Source: Paraphysoderma sedebokerense (Eukaryota; Blastocladiomycota; Physodermatomycetes; Physodermatales; Physodermataceae). Taken from it: DNA of 64,000 nucleotides. Shown here one piece after another: positions 1 through 10,169 of this stretch (positions within the stretch are counted from its first letter, which is position 1; each line of letters opens with the position of its first letter). The stretch lies in NCBI GenBank assembly GCA_025602915.1, contig JAHLJZ010000020.1:1-64000 (forward strand), given 5' to 3'. Under the pieces are notes generated by a model that did no database searches, had not been told where the DNA came from, and worked only from the letters and a program-made list of their open reading frames with translations. Both the position numbers and the translations under genes were made by a program.

Positions 1-610
1 ATGCCTATGCCTATACCCACCTCAGCATCTAATTCGAAGAATTCGTCCAACTCCCCAAGTCCTTTGTCCAACAACAAACGATTCTCAAACGTTACTTCTA
101 AACCGATACCGCCGGTTCCCGCTAGATGTCAGAGTGACCCACGCCTCCTAGTAAGCATCTGTGATTACTATATGCCCTCATTTGAGTTGCCTAATTTTTT
201 TCTTTTATTCGCTTTGCAGAACATTTTTGTAGATACTCATGCAATGGGGTTTTCTTATGAGGGCATTGATACCGGTATTAAATTGTTCAAGTACGACCGG
301 AGAAAGGTTCGTTCCTCTGTTTTCAATATCATTACACCTCCTCTAACCATTGGCAAAACTCTTGGGTTCACAGATTCTAGATTTCTGTATTATTCATGAC
401 GAATCGTTAAGCCATGGCTGTACATCCCAAGATATTGAAGCCTCGTACGCTTTATTTGACACAGAGAGCAATTTTGAAAAATTTGCCAAATACATGAAGG
501 CTTTCAGTACTCTTCGTGAGATGGGGTTTGAGTTGAATCAGATCCGAGAAAGTTTAATTTTGAGTGGGTATGATCAAGAAAAAGCGTTGGAGATACTAGC
601 TAAGGATTAA
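1..610 (+). CDS. UBAP1-like ESCRT-I subunit, C-terminal SOUBA domain (5' partial)
   Basis: Three exons read in phase: 1-150, 220-306 and 374-610, giving 157 residues; the 5' end probably lies outside the window. After a Ser/Pro/Asn-rich stretch comes a domain closely resembling the solenoid of overlapping UBAs (SOUBA) of animal UBAP1: MGFSYEGI, then ILDF, then FREMGFE-like text (here LREMGFELNQIRESL) and DQEKALEILA at the end, in the same order and spacing as in human UBAP1. In animals UBAP1 is an ESCRT-I subunit whose SOUBA binds ubiquitin during sorting of membrane cargo into multivesicular endosomes; budding yeast uses Mvb12 instead. The N-terminal UMA segment that binds ESCRT-I is not in the window, so membership of ESCRT-I is inferred from the SOUBA alone. 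The first ATG at base 1 may be an internal methionine. Confidence 0.75.
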
Positions 611-737
611 AGCGTTGTCTATGATATTATGACAATCATTGTAGAAGAAATAAAGCACGAAACTGAAATCTTGATCAGTGATCAAACGTGACAACCTGCA
701 CCTGCATGTATTCAACTAAATTTTCTGGAGAAGTCCG

Positions 738-2128
738 ATGAGTCGTATTATCCCCAAACAACCTAAATTACCCTTCTTTTGTTCAGGATTACTTCCATCT
801 TTATGTTACTTGAAGCCATCTTTGTCGATACGATCTTTAGCCAGATTTGAATCCACCGTTAGTTCTTCTCGCCCAACAAACTCATCATTATCCCCGCCTC
901 AACCGAAATCGAAATCAAATACGAATTCACTTCCGTCCAGAGATTACCGGAAATGGTCCCCCGAAGAAGACAAAAAACTGTTGGACCTCTATTCCAAGCA
1001 CGGTCCTAAGTGGTCATTCATCGCACCGTCCCTTCCGGGGAGGTCTGCTATAAATATCTATTTACGCTACCATAACCGGTTAAAACCCGAAATTCAAAAA
1101 ACAGGACCATGGACAACTGCTGAAGAAAATATACTGAAACAGTATGCAGTAGAGTACCAGGAGGACTGGACACAAATTGGGAATTTGATGCAGCGCACAC
1201 CTCATTCTTGTAGGTATCGATATGTTAAAATAAATAAGGAAAATTCGTTCAAAAAGGAACCATGGACTCCAAACGAAGATGTGAGTCTGATGCAGGCAGT
1301 GAGTAAATGGGGAAATCAATGGAGTAAAATAGCGGAAGAAGTTGGTGGGAGAACAGATGTACAATGTAGGTTTAGATATACCCAGCAGTTGTTATTGGAA
1401 AAGAAAATGGGGCCATGGACTCCGGACGAAGATTACCGGTAATGATTGGGATTATCTATGATGCAAGATTAATTCTCATTGGTAACGATCTTTTGATCAT
1501 CTGGTTTTGGTCTCTAGGTTGACACAAGCAGTAAACGAGCATGGAAAAGACTGGATAAAAGTTGCGACGTTAGTGCCTGGAAGGACTAATTTGCAATGTC
1601 GTCAAAGGTATAAATACGTTCTAGACCCATCAATTGATAAGGTGTGTTGATTTATGCTCTATTGCTTCCTTTCTGAATCAATTCGGTTATTTCGTAGCAC
1701 TCGACATGTGTTCACTCGCTGATCTCATTATTTTCATCTCATTACAATCTTAGTCCCCATTCACGACAAGTGAACAGATCAAGCTACTGAAACTTTATCT
1801 TGAAAAGGGTCGAAAATGGGCCAAAATTGCAAGTAATCTTGCCGGTCGAACCGATAAGCAATGTCTTGAAATTTTTGATAGCCTTATATCAGATGGACAG
1901 CGACACCATATTGCAAGATTAGAAAAGACGGATGTTTATTACAATCCGAATAGAAGGCGCATACAAGATAAGCTTTCTAGCTCTGCTATGAAGGAATCCG
2001 AGAATGTGGAGCAGAATGTGTCGGTAGAAAATGCGGAAGAGGAGGAAGAACTTCGTAGATTAGTAAAAATAGCGAAAGAGAGAGAGGAAAAGGCGAGAGG
2101 ACGCATGTTGCTGTCAAATGGAGAATAG
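738..2128 (+). CDS. Five-repeat Myb/SANT protein with mitochondrial-type leader
   Basis: Three exons (738-1438, 1518-1641, 1754-2128) close in phase to a 399-residue protein. Five consecutive Myb/SANT repeats run from about residue 70 to 305, each starting with a W (or F in the last: SPFTTSEQ) and carrying the usual spaced aromatics: KWSPEED, GPWTTAEEN, EPWTPNED, GPWTPDED. The last 90 residues are charged and Glu/Lys-rich, probably helical. The first 40 residues contain Arg, Lys, Ser and Leu but no acidic residue before Glu38, and include SIRSLARFEST, which looks like a mitochondrial processing site. Multi-repeat Myb proteins such as SNAPC4 or Reb1/TTF-1 bind DNA in the nucleus; an organellar location here is inference from the leader. 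The start at 738 is the first ATG and gives the leader. Its nearest neighbour is the UBAP1-like gene 127 bp upstream. Confidence 0.8.
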
Positions 2129-2423
2129 ACCTATATTGTATTCAATAGAATATCAACTTCATGTATCTGGCTCTATGCTTCTTGCTCGTATTTCGGCTGT
2201 TGACACCCGCGGTTGTGATAACACCAACATAATTGTCAGATTGGAAGAAACCGACTTTGGAGTCAAACTGCATTCCTCATATGTGCAAATTCTCATCATG
2301 TTCTTATGATCGATGATAACATGCCATGAGTTTATTACATATATACACAACGTCAAAATTAGTATGCGACAGATGAGAAATAGAAATTCAACCAACGAAA
2401 CACTATGAAATTCAACCTAATAA

Positions 2424-4395
2424 TTAACTCCATTCCCGATCCGGCATCACAACCGGAGCAATCAATGTCCACGCATACAACAGCACAACTAACCAACTAC
2501 TCACTACTTTGACCCAGACGGCAGCCCAGCTCTTACCTATTTCAACCAGCATTCCTTGGTCAGAACCTCCATTGCCGCCATTATCAGTGCCGCTACCAGG
2601 CCATGGGAAGGAAGGCATATTGCCGGGATTTGTAGGAACAGGCTCGGCCGGTGGTGAAGCAGCAGCTGTGACAGTGTTCCAATCCGTGAGAAGCATGGCA
2701 ACGTACATGGAAGCTAAGCAGAAAATGATGTGGAAAAAAGAGTAGTTGTAGGATGTCCCTTCGGTTTCGTCATCAACGGGATATTTTGAATTGCTGTCGA
2801 CATCCGGATTAGTCAACACGGATGAAGGGAGAGCACCTAGAGAATATAGGTGAATTAAACGACGTTCCTCAGTCAATAGGCCGAAATGTTAAATATACAT
2901 ACCACTCTCTACAGCGGCAACGAGAGACGGGTTTGGACCAGGTTGACTTTGAATCAAAGGGGTCGCGCTCTCGACATCTCCATCGTTCCTACCCTCGGCA
3001 TCACCAATCAATGATCCCCCACGCACAGCAGCTGAGCTCGTACTGTATACAATAGCGATAAACGTAAAAAGAGCACCAATGACGACGGTGACAGTCTGAG
3101 AACCTTTCGAATGGCTCAACGGATTACAATGATGGTCATCGTTCTCGTAAGGTGGTTCGTTTGAAACGGCAGAGATGATGAGATATGTAGCATAGGATAC
3201 AACAATAGAGGCTTGAGTTAAACCTGAGCGAGAATTATACTCTTGAATTGCAGGTGCTATGGCCAGCATAACAGCAGCAAAGCACAGTATCAAATTAAAA
3301 GTGATGAAGAATTGGTTCAGGTTGCAGCCAGGAGCTAAAAGATACGAATGATTAGAAACCATCATTAGCGACTCATCTTTGAAAATTTGCAAGACTTACC
3401 GGCAAAGAATCCGTACATCACTCCTGTCAACACAACAGCCAAGATTAGCAAGCTCACTGTAGACCCAATTAGTGCAACCATGTATTTTTTTTCTCCTGTA
3501 TTCTCCCATCTATCTAGAATGTTTTCGGCAAAAGTGTGTGCGAAATCAATCAACAACAATAACTGCAATAGAACGAAGAATCCGGCTCCGATAAGGGCAA
3601 TATAGTTCGAGTAAGTGATGAAAAATTCGTTCGGGATAAAGAAAGCTACCACGAATGGAAAATTAGGTAACAGAAAAAACGCTTCGATTCTAAGTAGGAA
3701 TACACACAAGCTACTATCAACAGTATCCAAATCAAGATCTTTGGCCCCCAGAAGCCATTCTGAATCCCGCTCCTTGGATCCCTACTAGATTTCACCTATA
3801 GGTTATTGTGGTGAGAGATATCCTTCACCGTAATATGACTTAAATAATCCTTGAGACAAACCCCAATCATTGTTAAGGCTAATACAGCATGAAACAGTGT
3901 CAGCGCAAAACATATCCGTTGTACCTGTAAACCAAAACGTCAATTTACAATCTCTAGGCGGAGCCATGTCAATCTAGAACTTACAGCCAATATTCCATAG
4001 CAATATTCACAATTCAGCTTCAAATATCCATGTGTGGCATCTTTTAATTTCTTGATCACAAAATCTGATAACATTATCCAAGCGATAACGGAATTCACTA
4101 GGAACAGGATCTAGAGCACAACCGATGAATGAGCGAGCGAAATCGACAGTTTAAGAAACTATCAAAGAAATGAACACAACATACAGCGTAACCAGCTCTA
4201 GTAGCCGTACTGGATGCACAATTTAAGCCTTTGCAGAAGCATCGACAGGCAGCTGGAGAAAGATAAAGGACGGATATTAGGGAGAGTTGAAATCAATGGT
4301 GAAGGTTACGGCCAAAGAAGCGGTGAATGATGAGAGTTACCAGAAGTGAAGCAGCAGGCGGCTTCAGTAGCCATACAACCGAGAGCAGCACCCAT
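2424..4395 (-). CDS. TMS1: Serinc/TMS1 family multipass membrane protein
   Basis: Eight exons close in phase (4341-4395, 4185-4252, 3985-4110, 3829-3924, 3708-3795, 3400-3645, 2903-3334, 2424-2836) to 507 residues, normal for the family. Signature Serinc stretches are present in order: MGAALGCMATEAACC at the N-terminus, the Cys-rich CRCFCKGLNC, DPRSGIQNGFWGPK, ASFFIPNEFF (restored only by splicing at 3707/3646), LLLIDFAHTFAENI, and RSGLTQASIVVSYATYL. About ten hydrophobic segments are visible. Serinc proteins sit in endomembranes and the plasma membrane and have lipid-scrambling activity in animals; the older idea of serine incorporation into lipids is disputed. The start is 223 bp from the divergent mitochondrial orphan at 4618, so the two probably share a promoter region. 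Confidence 0.95.
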
Positions 4396-4617
4396 TTTGT
4401 GTGAATACGGTGATATATGTGGATTGGAAAGTCGGATGTGATGGACAGAGGACGGTGGGATGTCGAATGGACGGAAGAGGAATGTGGCTGCGGCCAACGG
4501 GTCGACCAACTCGAGTGCGAATTGGATTGCTTTTTTACATTTCAATTTTCATCGCAAACGCATCACACAGACAGCGACACTCTCTCATTCAGGATATCAG
4601 AACTTCTATCAGCCATC
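4396..4617. promoter_or_regulatory. Divergent promoter between Serinc and mitochondrial orphan
   Basis: A 222-bp interval separates the start codons of two genes read in opposite directions. It must hold both 5' untranslated regions and promoters. No specific binding motif stands out; a GC-richer block lies near 4490-4520. Confidence 0.5.
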
Positions 4618-5549
4618 ATGATTACGAGGCTGACCGCATCCCTTAGACAAGTCTCTCGGCTGCACTGCCAGAGTGAACTGCCCTCCATTCGTCCCGCATC
4701 ACGTCTCAATTTATTAAGAAACAACATTTATTCAACCAAAAACCCAAGACGAATGATATCCTCAACGTCCACCTTCAATAATGCAACTGAAAATGTATTT
4801 ATACACCAAGAGGTATAAATTACTATTCAGCCAACTGTTCTTCTTCCCCTCTGACTGTGACATTGCCTTTGCTTTAAATCGTGGTTTGATAGTTGCCGAC
4901 AATGACACCGTTAAAGGCATTCAAACTGTTAAGCGTATCCCTTCTGGGTATATCGCTTGGATCACTGCTGGCTGTTAAATTTACAGAAATCCTAGGTGCT
5001 TTTCTTATGTGACTCCCGAATATCCTTCTTGGTAGTAACCCCGCCCCACCATTTCATAGATTTGACTGGACTTTTCCATTATGTGCCAGAGGACGATGAC
5101 GATGAAGATGAAGAGGAGAGTGGTGAAGATGGAAAGACCGAAAGGAAGAAGAGCGATCAGGCCAAAATCATTCAAGTTATAGGCATGCTGGACAAGGAGG
5201 AGAATCAGTTTACAAGGAAATTAGCCATGGAGAGGTAACCGCTCAATTTTCTGTTTACATTTACTGTATTCCTCGGTTGAATATTAACTTGTTAAACAGC
5301 ACTGGCGACATCACCTTGAATATGACCATAAACATGACCGAATTTGACATTCCTTCCCGATCATTTCAGTTGTTGCAGTTGAAGAGTTTTCTTGCCAACT
5401 TAGAGTCTTTGAGTGAGAGGAAAGATACTATTGACGAGGAATCGTTGGCGGAGATTGAATTTGTTAAAAAGTTTGTACGGAGGTCGGTTACTCTTCTCGA
5501 GGCTCGATTAGAGAAGGAGAAAAAGAAACAGATGATATTTGAGCAATAA
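4618..5549 (+). CDS. Predicted mitochondrial single-pass membrane protein, unknown family
   Basis: Four exons close in phase (4618-4812, 4893-4995, 5060-5234, 5300-5549) to 240 residues. The first 65 residues are Arg/Ser/Asn-rich with almost no acids (MITRLTASLRQVSRL...), a classic mitochondrial leader. Exon 2 encodes one hydrophobic segment of about 20 residues (FKLLSVSLLGISLGSLLAV), followed by a strongly acidic run (EDDDDEDEEESGED) and a charged region likely to form helices (LLEARLEKEKKKQ). I do not recognise the family. Topology suggests an inner-membrane protein with a soluble C-terminal domain of about 130 residues. The exon 2 reading frame is chosen because it alone gives a membrane span and closes the phases; other frames through this stretch give no sensible joins. 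Confidence 0.65.
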
Positions 5550-5758
5550 TAAACATATTCTATTTATACTGCAAAATTTTAAATGGCATTAATTTCTGTA
5601 TTAGTTTCGATTAATTTCGCGTCATGACGCTTGCGTGTGGATTTTTGTCCCCAGAATATACATACAGCATTCTCATTAATCAAAAATTCATCAATTCATT
5701 GAAGGTCGACCAACCACAGTCGATTAATCACGATTCAGTTGGTACGCCGTAAGACATA

Positions 5759-8700
5759 ATGGCGGATCCTATTAGAGGTACCATATTCCTTTCTTCGATG
5801 TGCTTTCAATCAACGTGACACAATCAAGTAACATAATCACTTTCCTTCTTTACTACTGACAGTTGAAGATGCTTCTACGGTGGGAGGGTATCGCTACGCT
5901 GGTCGCCGTCTTGTTAATGCATATCTTCATCAATGTTTAACTCTCGACACCCGAATTTCAGCCTTCGATATCTTCGTCCCTGGAAGGACGTTGGCTACCT
6001 GTTGCGGAAAATTGATCCATATTTGGGATTTAGATAGGTTGACGGTTACTACAACTGTATGTTGAACAAAGGCAATTTACGATTTACATTGCGAGTGAGC
6101 ACCAATTACGATCTAACCGGATGATTTGCACAATGTCAATTGTGTGGCTAGTTGGGCAAAACGAGTGGCCATCGAGGTACTGCATGATATTCGACTGTAC
6201 CTCGCTACAGACATGCATTGATTTGACAATCCTCGCCTTAATTAGGCAACATACGAGCATGCCACTTTGATAAGACTGGTCAATTTCTCTCCACTGCAGG
6301 CGAAGATGGTCTTGTATTTGTATGGAATTTGACCAAAAAACGTGCAGATAGGTACGACCCCGTATCTCAAAGTAGTAGGATGCATTCATACAGTTAATTT
6401 CTTACATATCAATGTAATGGACAGAGTCTTTAAAGGACAAAAAGGAGCGGTCTATCACGTTAAGTTTTCGGCATCCGGGGACCGAGTATTGAGTTCTTCT
6501 GACGATGGAAGAGTAGTGGCATTCGATTGTGCATCAGGTCTTATCTATATTCATTTTTATTACATCTGGTCAATTATATTAACGTTGTGGAATGATATTG
6601 ATGCCTATCAATGAAACAGGTAAAATGTCGTCAACGAACATACGACATTCTAATCCGGTTCGAGGATTTGCATTTAGTTACAGCAACGAAAGTAAATTGT
6701 TTACGGGATGCGCAGATGGATCAATTACTATATGGGACACGAAAAAAATGATCGTCGTTGACAAAATACTGCCAGATCCGGAATGGTATGCGACGATATT
6801 CAATGTCTTATTCCAGCCTGGGCTCACATCCCACAACAATTACCAGTAAGGAATCGAATTCGTTAAAAGGGTGGCATGACGGATCGGCATATCACACAGG
6901 TTGACCTTTAATGATTGTTACGCAACTTCCCGGCCTGTACTGATTGTAATGCGTGTTGCACTCGAACAGGATCTATTCTCTCGGTCTCGATTTCACCAAA
7001 CTCACTGTTGCTAGCCACCACAAGTACAGATTACACATGTAAAATATGGAATGTCACCTCTTACTTAAAAGAAGAGAATAGCGACACCACTGTGGTATGT
7101 ATTCTCCTAGCTCTTCGATCGCTCCTAGATTTTAACTAGTTCTTTCTGACATCAACACCCAGAACCGAGAACCGCGCTTCGACAGGATAAACATTTTGGA
7201 TGAAAATATTACTGCAGTCGATGGTGAGATACATTTAGATGAAGTTCGTATAGTTTTGTTGTCCTGGAATGTTTTAGACAATAATTGTTATGCTCAATAC
7301 GCGTAAAGCGAGATATCATTTCAGGATATCATACAGATTTGCTGTGGACCCTTCGGCATGAATGTATCGTGGTTTGCGCAAATTTCACCGCGAAATCCGA
7401 GTATGTTTCTTCTCATTTCTACATACCTCATCAATCATTCACATTCCACTTTTCATGTACTTATTTTGAAATGTCTTTTAAAACGCAGTATGGTTATCAC
7501 AGGTTCCACTGATTGCACTTGTCGAATTTGGTCCGCCATCAAAGGGAATTTATTGTTCCAAATTAATATGCCATCGCCGGTTACAGGGGTGCTCATCGAT
7601 ACTGATGACTTTTTCTATATCTCCTGCGAGAATAGATTATTGGTACGCCCCTTCCCTCTAACCAATCCTTAAATTTCGGAAAGCTAAATCCATAGTTCGC
7701 GATTGAAGGTGCTAAATGTAGAAGCGTTAACAGAAGACAAGAACTTCGACTTCTGGTAAGTTTTTGAACTGGTTCTCTTGTAGCACAGGAGTTAAAGATA
7801 CTCGTTGATGTAGGCGAAAGGAGTTAGAACAGTTTGAAGCACCATCGACCGACGAAGGAGTCGTCGAGGTTAGTCAACTTTTGTTATTCAATTAAACGAA
7901 CAGCTTTGACAGGTTAAGGGAAATCTAGAATCAAAACCAGCATGGCTCAATGGCAAGAACTACTGCAGATCGAGTCGAAGCTGAAGAAAAGAAGGTAGAG
8001 GCAGAGGCAGAGCGTTAGTCAATTTGCTATTTACTGATGATACAAAAGACTCCGCATAACAACGCGGAATTTAATTGCTAGATTTTTCTATTAATGAAAT
8101 TCGCACACTTCTGTCTCATGGATCACTGCATCCCACTTCCCTCGACACATTACTTGAACACTACGCTGATCTCGACCTCGAAAGTCTCAAGGAAAATATG
8201 ACACGTCACAGATTGGAGCCCGGTCAATTATTGCGGACAATCATAAATGCTGACTTTCATCCAAAAGATATTTTGACTGTTCTTTCGAGCAAACCGTCAG
8301 TTCATGTACCCGCTGCGACCAAAGAAGGGGAAACTGTGTCGACACAGGGTGCTACTTTGGCATCAGGCAGAAGGCCAAATGTCAATGATATTTATGAGCT
8401 GATTAAGCAGGGAGATTCAGTGAAAGACATTATGTTGCATGCAGGATATACACCGCTGGCAACAACTGATGGTGTTGGTAAGGATAGCTATCGGGTGAAG
8501 GAACTTGGTGAACCTAAATCTAACAGTTCGGATTAGCAGAATCCAAAGTCTTCCCATTGAGATTTGGAGATTTTCGGCCTTTTAGATCACTTGAAACTGA
8601 TCGTCAGTTCTTTTTGCTACATTGGTATTAATCAGTGCTTTGAATTAAGAAATTTTCTTGTGGGCTCTCTTAGGCGCTGTGGTTGGTACTGATACCTTCA

Positions 8701-9519
8701 CCACTTTCATGGAAGACTGGGATTACCATGAATCCTCCTCAGATGAAGACGAACCGGATATTGATTACCGGGGTTTTAAATTTCTATCATCAAAAGCTAG
8801 GGTGAATGGTCAATTCCGAAGTATGCGTACTGACTTCTATTTTAGAATTGTGATCAAATGACATGGTTATGCTTACAGGTGTACAAATTCGTAGGTTCGA
8901 GACATCAACCAAAATTGCGAAGGTTGTACCTTGAAATATCGGAAGATGACGCCCGTAGTCCGTCAATACACAAAGGGGACAAAGCCAATGCAGAAGGAGA
9001 GCAGCTCGTTTTATCAGTATGAATTTCAGCGATTGAAAGCAAAAAATGTATTATATTGATTGGGCAATTCTTTAGACATCTAAGACTGAAAAGGATTCTC
9101 AGAAACTTAATGAAATGTATGTAGCAGTGTTATTTATCCCTTCAGATGTCTGTACACTTAATATCACTCCATTGTCTACTTTGATCGCCAAGGACTACAA
9201 TCATGGATTCTAAGAGATCGTCAGCGAAGGAGCGCCAACATTTTGTGCATACCAGCGTAAGTCTTTTATTCAAAATGCAAACCCATTCCTGTATACTAAT
9301 GCGTCCAATCATTGGTAAAAGTCCCCCACAAAAAGTTCGAAATACCAGAGCAACATTGAAAACTCATTACTGCGAGGAACCGGCGTGGTGGGTAATCGGA
9401 AAGATAAGTTGTCGTCGAACAGGATGTATGGTAAAGGATTAGAACCCACCCGGAAGAGACGTAAAAAACTGTTTGTACAATTATTAATCGTCATCGCTTT
9501 ATTGTGCCTTCATACATGA
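5759..9519 (+). CDS. WD40-repeat protein with long unique C-terminal half (20-exon model)
   Basis: A 20-exon model with every phase closed gives 739 residues: 5759-5777, 5863-6056, 6152-6176, 6246-6351, 6425-6537, 6620-6785, 6847-6899, 6970-7094, 7163-7223, 7325-7400, 7489-7642, 7709-7755, 7814-7868, 7929-8013, 8082-8477, 8674-8820, 8895-9016, 9076-9116, 9193-9256, 9349-9519. Roughly the first 360 residues hold six or seven WD repeats (GKLIHIWDLDR, DGLVFVWNLTK, DGSITIWDTKK, DYTCKIWNVTS, DCTCRIWSAIK), a beta propeller expected to be a protein-interaction platform. After a helical linker (EAEEKKVEAEAE) comes a region I do not recognise, with NEIRTLLSHGSL, PNVNDIYELIKQGDSV and an acidic SSSDEDEPDIDY stretch, ending in a basic then hydrophobic tail (RKRRKKLFVQLLIVIALLCLHT), possibly a tail anchor. 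The 196-bp intron at 8478-8673 is the least secure join; without it the WD40 gene would stop at 8536 and a second gene would begin near 8690. Confidence 0.7.
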
Positions 9520-10169
9520 CACAACCTGACCATGTCTGATACTTCAAAGCTACGTGAAAGCGCGTGGTCTGCATATACGCTTTGCAGACAGCCCTCTGGA
9601 TAAAAGCACCAAAGGAGAACTCAAGGTGGGCCATATATATGCCCAGCCTCTGTTGATGAAGCAGAAAGGGATCCAGGTGTGTGCTCCGATCTTGTCGTGC
9701 TAGCCGTAATGTATGGAATATTGATGAACTCTCTCTTAACAATGCGCTGCCTCTCCATCCTTGGCACTGCAGGACATCCAAACATCGATGTTGGTGGGGA
9801 AGCCGATTGCGGTGCCCTCGGTGAATTATCGGCCGGTGTTCCGGAACTGAGGGATCAGGGAGGAGGAGGGGGAGGGGTCACGTGACGGTGGAGCAATGGT
9901 CGTCAACAAGGACAAGGGGAGAAACAGGGTCGGAGGAGCAGGGCGGAAGAAGAGGAACTGTGAAACAAGTTTATTATCATTGTGGGGGCATTGCCAGTTT
10001 CATAAATTTTCATTGCTTTTGGTGCCATCCTCAGTCATCCCATCGATTCATCTCCTGCATCTTGAGCCTGTCCATCCTCCACTCCTCCGTCCATCACCCA
10101 AGTCACCCACCCGCCTATTCCCTCAGAAACGAGACTCTCGTTTGGCCTGATCTAAAGGGACTTGAATGA
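9520..10169. other. Intergenic region with a perfect GTCACGTGAC palindrome
   Basis: About 650 bp between the WD40 gene and the orphan at 10170. Short open frames are present but none has a domain or splice-compatible partner. It probably holds the terminator of the upstream gene and the promoter of the downstream one. The stretch at 9858-9876 is G/A-rich on the plus strand. Confidence 0.5.
9877..9886. promoter_or_regulatory. E-box palindrome GTCACGTGAC
   Basis: A perfect 10-bp palindrome containing CACGTG lies 284 bp upstream of the start codon at 10170. Basic helix-loop-helix factors (Cbf1, USF and TFEB families) bind this core. Binding here is inference from the sequence only. Confidence 0.4.

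Noticed and set aside
7285-7512. Cys-rich frame suggesting a small secreted protein
   Set aside because: It is an intron-containing reading of the WD40 gene; splicing at 7325-7400 and 7489-7642 restores WD repeats.
8075-8536. Independent 153-residue gene
   Set aside because: Its start is not preceded by a good ATG context and phases join it cleanly to the WD40 exons on both sides; kept as an alternative 3' end in the WD40 entry.
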